DNA of 11,209 bases from Clostridiales bacterium (lineage in GTDB: Bacteria > Bacillota > Clostridia > Oscillospirales > Butyricicoccaceae), in NCBI GenBank assembly GCA_019421385.1, contig JAHZFK010000063.1:1-11209 (forward strand), read 5' to 3'. The translations under genes were made by a program, and so were the position numbers. The notes below the pieces were generated by a model, which was not told where the DNA came from, did no database searches, and saw only the letters and a program-made list of their open reading frames with translations. Shown in pieces: positions 1 through 6,225 of this stretch; the stretch's first letter is position 1, and the number at the start of each line of letters is the position of its first letter.

Positions 1-55
1 GAGCGCCAGCCTGTCACGCTGGAGGCCGTGGGTTCAAGTCCCATCCGGGTCGCCA
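1..55 (+). tRNA. tRNA-Asp (GTC), 5' end cut by the window
   Basis: The 3' part of a tRNA is present. The anticodon stem CCAGC/GCTGG (7-11 and 18-22) closes the loop CTGTCAC, giving anticodon GTC (Asp). The T-stem GTGGG/CCCAT encloses TTCAAGT (33-39), and the acceptor 3' strand is followed by an encoded CCA (53-55). The acceptor 5' strand, D-arm and the first anticodon-stem context lie outside the window. This tRNA, when queuosine-modified, is the established substrate of GluQ-RS, whose gene is also in this window at 6285-7205. Confidence 0.93.
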
Positions 56-59
56 ATAC

Positions 60-88
60 AACGGCGACATTGATCGCCGTTTGTTTTT
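60..88 (+). terminator. Hairpin with T-run between the two tRNAs
   Basis: A perfect 8-bp stem AACGGCGA/TCGCCGTT (60-67 with 74-81) has a 6-nt loop and is followed by TGTTTTT, reaching to the base before tRNA-Thr. It has the shape of a rho-independent terminator for the upstream tRNA transcript. Because it abuts tRNA-Thr, no promoter for that tRNA can fit after it, so it may be a partial terminator or a processing hairpin instead. Confidence 0.6.
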
Positions 89-164
89 GCTGCTGTAGCT
101 CAGTAGGTAGAGTGCATCCTTGGTAAGGATGAGGTCACCGGTTCAAATCCGGTCAGCAGCTCCA
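89..164 (+). tRNA. tRNA-Thr (GGT)
   Basis: A complete cloverleaf is visible. The acceptor strands are GCTGCTG (89-95) and CAGCAGC, with discriminator T and encoded CCA (162-164). The anticodon stem CATCC/GGATG (115-119 and 127-131) closes the loop TTGGTAA, so the anticodon is GGT (122-124), reading ACC/ACT threonine codons. The T-arm is ACCGG/CCGGT around TTCAAAT. It most likely belongs to the same transcript as tRNA-Asp, 33 bases upstream. Confidence 0.96.
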
Positions 165-166
165 CA

Positions 167-201
167 AAACCGTTCTTTTCTTTGAAAAGGACGGTTTTTT
201 T
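167..201 (+). terminator. Rho-independent terminator of the tRNA cluster
   Basis: A 13-bp stem (167-179 with 185-197, one G-T wobble) with a 5-nt loop runs into a T-rich tail just after the tRNA-Thr CCA. It ends the tRNA transcript before the promoter at 242. Confidence 0.85.
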
Positions 202-241
202 ATTTGCTTTGCCATAGATGCAAAGATATCAGCCAAACGTC

Positions 242-270
242 TTGACAAAGAAAGACTTTACGCATATAAT
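242..270 (+). promoter_or_regulatory. Sigma-A promoter of the marR-type/FUSC operon
   Basis: A full consensus match is visible: -35 TTGACA (242-247), 17-nt spacer, -10 TATAAT (265-270). It lies 34 bases before the regulator's start codon. The whole -10 box is inside the inverted repeat at 263-289, so a bound repressor would block polymerase. Confidence 0.9.
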
Positions 271-289
271 TAACGATGTTAACTATATG
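263..289. promoter_or_regulatory. Probable operator, 27-bp inverted repeat on the -10 box
   Basis: The left arm CATATAATTAAC (263-274) and right arm GTTAACTATATG (278-289) are reverse complements at 11 of 12 positions, around GAT. MarR-family dimers bind palindromes of about this size, often over their own promoter. Binding by the adjacent MarR-type protein (305-751) is inferred from position and symmetry. Confidence 0.75.
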
Positions 290-304
290 TGAGGTATGCG
301 ATAT

Positions 305-751
305 ATGGAATGGACAGATATGATGCATTATCAGCAGCAGATGCAAAAAATCATGCGTTCCCTGCTGCCTGTACGAAAATCTGCGCTGACCGCAAGTGAA
401 TGTGAGCTTTTGGCGCATCTCTATTTGCAGCCGGAGCAGAACACGCCGGTTCTGCTCAGCCAAGGCAGCGGAATGAAAAAAGAGGCGGTGAGCCGCTGCC
501 TGAAATCGCTATATGAAAAGAACTGCATTCGGAAGCAGCGCCAACCAGCAGATGAACGGAGCTATCAACTGTTTATCACGGAAACAGGTCTTGCGGAACT
601 GAGGAAAGGATATGAAAGTATTCTGCAGCCCTTTTATGATTTATGGCGCAGTTCGAGCGATGATTTTGAGGCATTTATGCATTACGCGGATAAGCTTGCG
701 GTACATTTGGAGAAAGGACAGGGAAAAGCTCGTGACCATGAAGTTTTATGA
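305..751 (+). CDS. MarR-family transcriptional regulator
   Basis: A 148-aa protein of the size and layout of MarR repressors, dimeric winged-helix proteins that usually control a linked transporter and are released by small aromatic or toxic ligands. The winged helix spans roughly residues 27-100: an ASECELLAHLYL helix, then the recognition-helix segment MKKEAVSRCLKSLYEK, then the wing with QPADERSYQLFITETG, the usual basic/acidic-R-x-hydrophobic-T-x-x-G pattern of MarR wings. N- and C-terminal helices would form the dimer interface. The ATG at 305 is preferred because GAGG (291-294) is 10 nt upstream; the in-frame ATG at 296 is only 1 nt from it. The 3' end overlaps the FUSC-like gene, indicating co-transcription and probable translational coupling. 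An auto-repressed regulator of the downstream transporter is the likely role; the ligand is unknown. Confidence 0.9.
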   Translation: MEWTDMMHYQQQMQKIMRSLLPVRKSALTASECELLAHLYLQPEQNTPVLLSQGSGMKKEAVSRCLKSLYEKNCIRKQRQPADERSYQLFITETGLAELRKGYESILQPFYDLWRSSSDDFEAFMHYADKLAVHLEKGQGKARDHEVL

Positions 752-1799
752 TGCGTTGCAGATGGATCCCGCAGTACTGAAGCGACAGATCGCCGTTTGT
801 GAAACAAAACGTGAGAAAACATATTACTGGGTTGCAATGGCGGTGCGCTCTGCATTGATAGTAGCCTTTGCTATTGTGTTCATCAGCCTGCTGTCCGGTG
901 TGTTTGGCTCTGATAACACCCCTCTGGCGGTGGCATTATTTTGCATGATGCTGGGCATCCGCTTTGTCAACTTTCAATATTGTATCGGGGACTCGCTCGT
1001 TACGTTGGCAGCAGTTCTGGCCATCCTTGTGCTGGCTCCGAGTGCAGCAGTGGTACTTCCGTCGATCCTGTTGATCCCGCTGCATTTTATTGCCTTTTTT
1101 GCCCTGCTCTATATGACCACGCAGCAGCCTGAAATGGGCAATGGCGGCTTATACAGCTTTGCTTACATCTATTTGACGGGCAATCCGGTTCTGGGAGAAG
1201 CGCTCATTCGCCGCGGTCTGATGGCGCTGGTGGGCTATTTGATTTGCGGTGCGATTTTATTCGCTAAGCACCGGAACCAGCACACAACCACGCGTTTTCA
1301 TCATGTGATGCGCAAGTTTGATCTTTCCACGCAGGTTCATTTATGGCAGCTGCGTATGGCGCTTGGCGTCAGTCTTGTCATGACGGCTGGACAGGTGTTT
1401 GGCGTGGAACGGTTTATGTGGATGGGATTTGCCTGTGCATCACTGCTGTCGGAATACCCATACTCCGGCAATGCGGTTACTCGCTTCTGGCAGCGAATTG
1501 TAGGTGCGATTGCAGGTTCTTGTGCGTTTTTCGTCCTGTATTTGGTGACGCCGGAAGCCTTTCATTCGCTGATGGGCCCATTGGGAGGGCTATGCCTCGG
1601 CTTTTGCACCGATTACCGGTATAAGACTGCCATGAACTGCTTTGGTGCGCTGATGCTTGGTACTGGCATTTATGGTCTTTCCGGAGCGGTGCTCCTGCGC
1701 ATCGTGGATACCGTTTTGGGTGTATTATTTGGGCTGGTATTCGCTGCGATCTTTCATCGTGTGGCAGGAGACAGGTTGCTGTCGGCTTCCATGGAATAG
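738..1799 (+). CDS. FUSC-like inner-membrane protein (putative aromatic acid/drug exporter)
   Basis: A 353-aa very hydrophobic protein resembling the fusaric-acid-resistance/YccS superfamily (FUSC, aromatic acid exporter). Hydrophobic helices appear near residues 33-55, 62-77, 86-106, 107-126, 158-176, 207-235, 253-270, 278-290 and 300-338, in two halves separated by a polar stretch (177-205), which fits the duplicated membrane half of FUSC proteins. The second half carries WQLRMALGVSLVMTAGQ and an R-x5-G-x3-G pattern typical of the FUSC_2 segment. The large cytoplasmic domain of the proteobacterial proteins is missing, as in many Firmicute members. The start is ambiguous: ATG 738 is used here, but in-frame GTG 732 has better spacing from AGGGA (720-724). 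Either start overlaps the regulator gene. Efflux of a ligand sensed by that regulator is inferred. Confidence 0.85.
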   Translation: MKFYDALQMDPAVLKRQIAVCETKREKTYYWVAMAVRSALIVAFAIVFISLLSGVFGSDNTPLAVALFCMMLGIRFVNFQYCIGDSLVTLAAVLAILVLAPSAAVVLPSILLIPLHFIAFFALLYMTTQQPEMGNGGLYSFAYIYLTGNPVLGEALIRRGLMALVGYLICGAILFAKHRNQHTTTRFHHVMRKFDLSTQVHLWQLRMALGVSLVMTAGQVFGVERFMWMGFACASLLSEYPYSGNAVTRFWQRIVGAIAGSCAFFVLYLVTPEAFHSLMGPLGGLCLGFCTDYRYKTAMNCFGALMLGTGIYGLSGAVLLRIVDTVLGVLFGLVFAAIFHRVAGDRLLSASME

Positions 1800-1800
1800 A

Positions 1801-1835
1801 AAAAACCTCGAGAACTGCGGTTCTCGAGGTTTTTT
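1801..1835. terminator. Bidirectional terminator between converging operons
   Basis: A perfect 10-bp stem CCTCGAGAAC/GTTCTCGAGG around a TGCG tetraloop (1806-1829) is flanked by A5 and T6, so it reads as a terminator on both strands. It begins just after the FUSC-like stop codon and sits 5 nt from the cysK stop, serving both genes. Confidence 0.93.
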
Positions 1836-1839
1836 GCAA

Positions 1840-2772
1840 TCAGTCGCTAACAAGCGGCGTGGACAGGTAACGGTCGCCGGTATCCGGCAACAGAGCGACA
1901 ATGGTTTTGCCCTTGTTTTCCGGACGCTGGGACAGTGCGACAGCAGCGTGCAATGCAGCACCGGAGGAGATGCCGATGAACACACCTTCGCTGTGCGTAA
2001 ACGTGCGTGCAGTGGAAAACGCATCCTCTCCCTTGACGCGGATGACCTCGTCAAATACGCCAGTATTGAGCACTTCCGGAACAAAGCCCGCGCCAATACC
2101 CTGAATCTTATGCGGGCCGCCCTTGCCGGTAGACAGCACAGGGGATTCATCCGGCTCGACCGCAACGACCTTGATATTGGGGTTCTGTTCCTTGAGATAA
2201 GAACCAACGCCGGTGATCGTGCCGCCGGTGCCGACGCCTGCAACAAAAATATCGATCTTACCATCGGTCTGTGCCCACAGTTCGGGGCCGGTCGAGGCAT
2301 AATGTGCAGCGGGGTTGGCTGGATTGATGAACTGACCGGGGATAAAGCTATTTTCGATTTCAGCAGCCAGCTCATTCGCTTTTGCGATCGCGCCCGACAT
2401 ACCCTTCGCACCATCGGTCAGCACCAGTTCTGCGCCGTATGCCTTGAGCATGTTGCGGCGTTCGACGCTCATCGTCTCAGGCATGGTCAGGATGATGCGG
2501 TAGCCTTTAGCCGCGGCAACCGCCGCAAGGCCGATGCCGGTATTGCCGCTGGTCGGCTCGATGATGGTCGCGCCCGGTTTGAGCGCACCGCTCTCCTCGG
2601 CCTTGGTGATCATTGCGTTGGCGACGCGGTCCTTGACCGAGCCCGCCGGATTAAAATACTCGAGCTTCGCGAGGATCTGCGCGTCCGCGCCAACCTTGGA
2701 AGCGAATTTATCTGCCGCGTAAAGCGGAGTGTTGCCGATCAGCTCGGCAAAGCTATGCTTGATATCTGCCAT
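1840..2772 (-). CDS. cysK: Cysteine synthase A (O-acetylserine sulfhydrylase)
   Basis: A 310-aa PLP enzyme that makes L-cysteine from O-acetylserine and sulfide in the cytoplasm, the last step of sulfur assimilation. The length is normal for CysK. Visible motifs: NPAGSVKDR with the Schiff-base lysine K47; the substrate-binding loop TSGNTG (74-79); the PLP-phosphate loop GTGGTITG (181-188); SSGAA (269-273), whose serine contacts the PLP ring nitrogen; and the C-terminal PDTGDRYLST (296-305) characteristic of CysK. The ATG at 2772 is preceded by AAGGCGG at good spacing. The gene stands alone between its own promoter and the shared bidirectional terminator. No cysE or transport gene is adjacent. 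The inverted repeat at 2797-2827 suggests repression in response to sulfur or cysteine supply. CysK against CysM or a beta-synthase: the length and C-terminal motif favour CysK. Confidence 0.97.
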   Translation of the reverse strand: MADIKHSFAELIGNTPLYAADKFASKVGADAQILAKLEYFNPAGSVKDRVANAMITKAEESGALKPGATIIEPTSGNTGIGLAAVAAAKGYRIILTMPETMSVERRNMLKAYGAELVLTDGAKGMSGAIAKANELAAEIENSFIPGQFINPANPAAHYASTGPELWAQTDGKIDIFVAGVGTGGTITGVGSYLKEQNPNIKVVAVEPDESPVLSTGKGGPHKIQGIGAGFVPEVLNTGVFDEVIRVKGEDAFSTARTFTHSEGVFIGISSGAALHAAVALSQRPENKGKTIVALLPDTGDRYLSTPLVSD

Positions 2773-2796
2773 GGGGCGTACCGCCTTTCTAAATTC

Positions 2797-2827
2797 CTTA
2801 ATTCATAGGTGTTTAATATGAATTAAG
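2797..2827. promoter_or_regulatory. Probable cysK operator, perfect 11-bp inverted repeat
   Basis: CTTAATTCATA (2797-2807) and TATGAATTAAG (2817-2827) are exact reverse complements separated by 9 nt. The distal arm runs into the cysK -10 box and the repeat covers the expected transcription start and early leader, the usual place for a repressor. Cysteine regulators of the Rrf2/CymR type control cysK in Firmicutes; assignment to one of them here is a guess. It could alternatively be a leader RNA hairpin, but no T-run follows. Confidence 0.75.
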
Positions 2828-2854
2828 TATACCGGAAAAGAATGCATTTGTCAA
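2826..2854 (-). promoter_or_regulatory. Sigma-A promoter of cysK
   Basis: On the minus strand, -35 TTGACA (2854-2849), 17-nt spacer, -10 TATACT (2831-2826). The -35 is a full consensus and the -10 matches five of six positions. It lies 53 nt upstream of the cysK start codon. Confidence 0.88.
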
Positions 2855-2869
2855 GAGAAAATTTGCAAC

Positions 2870-2900
2870 AAAAAGACGGCCTGCGTTTGTACGCAGGCCG
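2870..2900 (-). terminator. Terminator of the sigma/membrane-partner operon
   Basis: A perfect 10-bp stem CGGCCTGCGT/ACGCAGGCCG (2877-2886 with 2891-2900) has a 4-nt loop and on the minus strand is followed within two bases by T5. It begins 9 nt past the stop codon at 2910 and insulates cysK upstream sequences from read-through. Confidence 0.9.
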
Positions 2901-2909
2901 CTGATAGGG

Positions 2910-4364
2910 TTATCTTGTATAGTACAGGGCTTGAATATCCGTCGGGTCCATGGGCTCTCCTGCATAGCGGTCGCGTCCGCAGCAGCGCAGGCCGAAGAAA
3001 TGCTCTAAATCGAGTGGTCCAAGGTAGAGCTTGCCGTTGACCACTTCGGCAAGGGACAGATCGAACGGAGTGGTATAGGTTTCTCCGTCGCTATACTGGA
3101 TGGTCGTGCTGCCGACCGTCACCGTGCAGGTATGTTCGCCGAGTGTGAGTACAGCGGACTGAGTTTCTTCGTCCCAGTCAACCGTGCCGCCGAGTGGCTC
3201 CAGCAGGTCCTTCGCGGGATAACCGGGTATGGGGGCGTCGTACGGCACGCCGTTCTTAGTACCGGGTACAGTGTAGATGATTTCCGGCTCGATCCGCACG
3301 ATACGATATTCGTCTGGCAGTTGATACGGCTCAGGGTCTCGACCATTCAGATAATAGGCGGTGTCGTTCAGAATAACCGCGTCGACCGTTTTCAGGTCAA
3401 GCACTTCATTCCAGCGTCCGAGACCGTTGGTGTTGGAGTCTTTGACGGATAGCTGTGTCAATGTGCGGATGCTGCCGTCCTTCATCAGCAGGTGCAGCAT
3501 ATATTCCAGTTTGAATTCCTGCCTGCTGCTATCTGTAAACCATGCCATGGCGTCCAGCGCGTAGCCAAGGCTGGTCAGGCGCAGCGAGTAGAACGTGGCT
3601 TCCTCGCCGTTTGGAAGCGGGATGTTGGTGGGGAAGTCGAACTCGATCTCGGCGCTCTGTGCGTTAGCGCTCTGCGGCACATCTAGCTGTCCATCTGCGC
3701 CGGCGAGCGTCAGATAAATGCCGCCCTTGCCGAGAAAATAGGAGCGGAACAGCAGCTTGTCGGGCTGACCGGTTGGCAGGCTTTCCGACCGAATCGAGCT
3801 GTTGCGGGGGGCACGGTTGGTGACTCTGGTGGAAGATGTGGCATACACGCCGACCAGCATGTCGGCGGAAGGCTCAAGACCGGTTGCAATGCCTTCTCCT
3901 GTCCAATGATACTGCCCGCCTTCTTCTTGCTGCAGGTCATCGAGGATTGCCTGTCCTTCGTCGGTCAGCGCGGCCAATGAATAGGCGATATAGGTCATGG
4001 TCTCGTCGGCCAGCGACTCCTCAAGTGTCAGCCGCAGATCGCCGTTTTCGATCGACTGCTGTTCGGTGTTGACAACCAATTCGCCAATACCGTCATCCGG
4101 CAGCCAGCCACGCAGTAGGTTGAGCCGCGATGCGGCGGCCAGTGCGCCGGTCAGCAGCACAGCGGCGATCAGGGCCGCGCACAGAACTCGTTTGTATGTC
4201 CGTTTCATGTGGACCCTCCTTTCTGCGGGATCCTCGTCGAGCGCCCGGTCGACCCGGCGGCGGATATCGCGTGCGGATATGGCTTCGGTGCCGCGCACCG
4301 GCAGATCGAGCAGCTCGTCCAGCTCCGCTTGGTTCAGTTCATCAAACAGTTCAGAGATCCGCAT
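2910..4364 (-). CDS. DUF4179-like membrane protein, putative anti-sigma factor with C-terminal stalk-like domain
   Basis: A 484-aa protein with three parts. Residues 1-57 are polar, helical and cytoplasmic, with no zinc HxxxCxxC motif. Residues 58-79 form one transmembrane helix after a basic KRTYKR stretch. The remaining ~400 residues would be outside the membrane. The layout matches the DUF4179 family, which is regularly encoded after ECF sigma factors in Firmicutes and is thought to bind and restrain them. Residues about 372-459 (VDWDEETQSAVLTLGE, later VNGKLYLGPLDLEHFFGL) resemble the copper-amine-oxidase-N-like stalk domain found in cell-surface Clostridia proteins. The start ATG overlaps the sigma gene by 14 nt and has its own strong AAGGAGG (4374-4380), indicating matched expression. 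The role as a signal-sensing anti-sigma is inferred from context; a plain exported stalk protein is the alternative. Confidence 0.8.
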   Translation of the reverse strand: MRISELFDELNQAELDELLDLPVRGTEAISARDIRRRVDRALDEDPAERRVHMKRTYKRVLCAALIAAVLLTGALAAASRLNLLRGWLPDDGIGELVVNTEQQSIENGDLRLTLEESLADETMTYIAYSLAALTDEGQAILDDLQQEEGGQYHWTGEGIATGLEPSADMLVGVYATSSTRVTNRAPRNSSIRSESLPTGQPDKLLFRSYFLGKGGIYLTLAGADGQLDVPQSANAQSAEIEFDFPTNIPLPNGEEATFYSLRLTSLGYALDAMAWFTDSSRQEFKLEYMLHLLMKDGSIRTLTQLSVKDSNTNGLGRWNEVLDLKTVDAVILNDTAYYLNGRDPEPYQLPDEYRIVRIEPEIIYTVPGTKNGVPYDAPIPGYPAKDLLEPLGGTVDWDEETQSAVLTLGEHTCTVTVGSTTIQYSDGETYTTPFDLSLAEVVNGKLYLGPLDLEHFFGLRCCGRDRYAGEPMDPTDIQALYYTR

Positions 4365-4911
4365 ATCCGCCCACCTCCTTGGTCAGCTTGTCGCGCAGTT
4401 TGGCACGTCCGCGCGCGAGCCGCGCTTTGACGGTCGATTCATTCATTTGCCTTAGCGCCGCGATCTCATGCACGCCCTGCCGGTAATAGTAGAAGCGAAC
4501 AAAGATCTCGCGGTCATCTGCCGGCATTTCCAGCAGCAGGCGGCGCAGCGTTTGTGCCCGGTCATGCCGCAACGCTTCGGTTTCGGGCTGCTGCGCCTCG
4601 TCGGCCGTCAGCAAATCGTCCTCAGGGAGCGGTTCCTCCGGACGCAGACGGCGCAGCCGGTCGATCGCCGCGTTGCGGGCAATTGCTGCCAGATAGCTTT
4701 TCAGCGGGCGGCTTTCATCCAGCCGTTCTGCTGCGCGCCACAGTGAGACAAATACGTCTGAGACAAGTTCCTCCAGATCTTCGCGCGTGGCCTGCTCGCC
4801 CAGCACATTACGGGCGACTGCGGCGACGTAGCCGCTGTACTGGTTGATTGCCCGGTGCAGCGCATCGCGCTGGCCGCGCCGCAGCCCCTGAATCAGCTTC
4901 TCATCGGTCAT
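4351..4911 (-). CDS. ECF-type RNA polymerase sigma factor
   Basis: A 186-aa sigma-70-family protein with only regions 2 and 4, which directs RNA polymerase to a small regulon in response to a membrane or wall signal. Region 2 (about 22-90) includes DLEELVSDVFVSLWRAAERLD and the region 2.4-like SYLAAIARNAAIDRLRR. A short acidic linker follows (92-116). Region 4 (about 117-172) contains ADDREIFVRFYYYRQGVHEIAALRQ and the helix-turn-helix ESTVKARLARGRAKLRDKL. The ATG at 4911 is chosen over an upstream in-frame start (4965) because AAAGGGGG lies 9 nt before it and homology begins at MTDEKLIQGL; the longer form would also run across the promoter candidate at 4951-4976. It overlaps the DUF4179-like gene by 14 nt. 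Autoregulation through the ECF-type promoter upstream is likely but untested. Confidence 0.93.
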   Translation of the reverse strand: MTDEKLIQGLRRGQRDALHRAINQYSGYVAAVARNVLGEQATREDLEELVSDVFVSLWRAAERLDESRPLKSYLAAIARNAAIDRLRRLRPEEPLPEDDLLTADEAQQPETEALRHDRAQTLRRLLLEMPADDREIFVRFYYYRQGVHEIAALRQMNESTVKARLARGRAKLRDKLTKEVGGYADL

Positions 4912-4950
4912 TTGACACCGCCCCCTTTCTGTTGTCCCTTCACTCTGATA

Positions 4951-4976
4951 TACGGTGGCCTGCACCGTTTGGTTGC
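4951..4976 (-). promoter_or_regulatory. Candidate ECF-sigma promoter (autoregulatory)
   Basis: On the minus strand GCAACC (4976-4971) and CGTA (4954-4951) are separated by exactly 16 nt, the pattern of ECF promoters with an AAC core in the -35 and a CGT core in the -10, such as the SigW class. It sits right after the upstream terminator and 40 nt before the sigma start codon. No sigma-A-type promoter is evident in this gap. Confidence 0.6.
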
Positions 4977-4985
4977 GCCAATGAG

Positions 4986-5015
4986 AAAAAAATCTCCCTT
5001 GCGGGAGATTTTTTT
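4986..5015. terminator. Terminator after the GH3 lipoprotein gene
   Basis: A TCTCCC/GGGAGA stem (4993-4998 with 5003-5008) with a TTGC loop is extended by A7/T7 on either side, so it works on the minus strand for the gene ending at 5031 and is symmetric enough to act on both strands. It separates that gene from the sigma operon. Confidence 0.9.
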
Positions 5016-5030
5016 GATGTGTCAGTGGGC

Positions 5031-6170
5031 TTATGCTTCAATCAGTCCCAGCTCGATTTTCCAGCGTACGACGCGCACGGCGGATTCGCGAATGCGATCG
5101 GCGTCAATGGTACCATCTTTGACCGCTGTAAGCACTGCGTTATATTGTGTGACAAAGTCGGACGAGATCAGCATATCGTTTCCTGCCTGCACGGCGAGCA
5201 CAGCAGCATCCGCGTCGCCGGTGTAATCCGTGATCGCCTGCATGACGAGGTCGTCCGTCATCACTACGCCGTCAAAGCCCAGTTCATCTCGCAGAATCTC
5301 ATGTACAGCAGGTGAGAGCGAGGCAGGCAGCGTGTCATCCATACAGGAGACAATGTTATGGCAGACGAGAACCGCCTGTGCGCCGGAGTCGATGCCCGCG
5401 GCAAAGGGCAGGAAGTCGGATGCACGGAACTGTTCAAGCGGGCGGTCATCCTGCGCGATGCCGGTATGTGTGTCGGCGTTGCTGCCGTAGCCGGGGAAGT
5501 GCTTGAGCACCATGCCCATGCCGTCGCTTTTCATCTGCCCGACGACTGTGCGGACATATTCGCTGGTGGCTTGGGCATCCTGTCCGAATGCGCGGGCATA
5601 GATAAAGTCGGCGGGATCGGTTGAAACGTCGCATACGGGCGCGAGATTGACGTTCACACCAAGCGAAGCCAGTAAGGTATCCTTTTCCTCAGTGTCACTT
5701 ACGATGCGTTCTAAGCCGCCCTCAGCGAAAAGGGACTGTGGGGACTCAAACCGGCTGTCACGGAAGCTGGGATAGGCGCTTGCACGCACGACCGTACCGC
5801 CCTCTTCATCCACACCAATCAGCATGGGTGTTGTGACGGCCTGCTGATAGGACGCAATTATCTCCCGCAGGCTTTCCGCTGTCTGGTTTTCAAAGTCGCG
5901 GCCGAACAGGATATAACCGCCGATATCGTACTGTCCGGCAAGCTCAACAGCATTGATATCCGGGCAGCGTGCGAAGAACAGCTGTGCGACCTGCTGCTCC
6001 AGCGTGAGCGAATCCGCATATACCTCAGCGGGGTCGGGCTGCGGGGGTTCAGGTGTGGGTTCGGGCGCGGTTTGCGCAGCAGCTGCATCTGCGTCTGGCT
6101 TTTCGTCGCAGGCGGTCAGCCCAAACGGCAGGGTAAAAGTAAGCAGCAGACAAAGCAGGCGTTTTTTCAT
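5031..6170 (-). CDS. Glycoside hydrolase family 3 lipoprotein, NagZ-like beta-N-acetylhexosaminidase
   Basis: A 379-aa secreted lipoprotein. The signal peptide begins MKKRLLCLLL and ends in lipobox LTAC with lipidated Cys21, followed by a Pro/Glu/Ala-rich linker (22-48) and a single GH3 barrel. Family motifs: VDEEGGTVVR (120-129), KHFPGYG (223-229) with the Asp-x-His catalytic dyad D233/H235 seen in NagZ enzymes, and GVVMTDDLVM with the presumed nucleophile D306. NagZ-type enzymes remove N-acetylglucosamine from peptidoglycan fragments; in Firmicutes they act outside the cell, which fits the lipoprotein anchor. The ATG at 6170 is preferred to in-frame GTG 6179 because AAGGAAGG (6186-6179) would overlap that GTG and is 8 nt from the ATG. 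The gene is monocistronic, between its own promoter (6197-6225) and terminator. Substrate is inferred from family motifs. Confidence 0.92.
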   Translation of the reverse strand: MKKRLLCLLLTFTLPFGLTACDEKPDADAAAAQTAPEPTPEPPQPDPAEVYADSLTLEQQVAQLFFARCPDINAVELAGQYDIGGYILFGRDFENQTAESLREIIASYQQAVTTPMLIGVDEEGGTVVRASAYPSFRDSRFESPQSLFAEGGLERIVSDTEEKDTLLASLGVNVNLAPVCDVSTDPADFIYARAFGQDAQATSEYVRTVVGQMKSDGMGMVLKHFPGYGSNADTHTGIAQDDRPLEQFRASDFLPFAAGIDSGAQAVLVCHNIVSCMDDTLPASLSPAVHEILRDELGFDGVVMTDDLVMQAITDYTGDADAAVLAVQAGNDMLISSDFVTQYNAVLTAVKDGTIDADRIRESAVRVVRWKIELGLIEA

Positions 6171-6196
6171 AGTGAGCACCTTCCTTCTTTGGTTTT

Positions 6197-6225
6197 ATTA
6201 TACAGGAGTGTGCGGGTCGTTGCAA
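6197..6225 (-). promoter_or_regulatory. Sigma-A promoter of the GH3 lipoprotein gene
   Basis: On the minus strand -35 TTGCAA (6225-6220), 17-nt spacer, -10 TATAAT (6202-6197), 26 nt before the start codon. The -10 is a full consensus. Confidence 0.8.

Noticed and set aside
296..304. Upstream ATG for the MarR-type regulator
   Set aside because: GAGG is only 1 nt away, too close for initiation; ATG 305 has 10-nt spacing.
1657..2808. Long open frame (383 codons) on the plus strand across the cysK gene
   Set aside because: It lies antisense to a textbook cysK with all catalytic motifs, has no family resemblance and no ribosome-binding site; it is a byproduct of GC-rich codon bias.
4912..4965. 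Longer N-terminus for the ECF sigma factor
   Set aside because: It would add 18 residues without homology, start inside the promoter candidate, and ignore the good ribosome-binding site before 4911.
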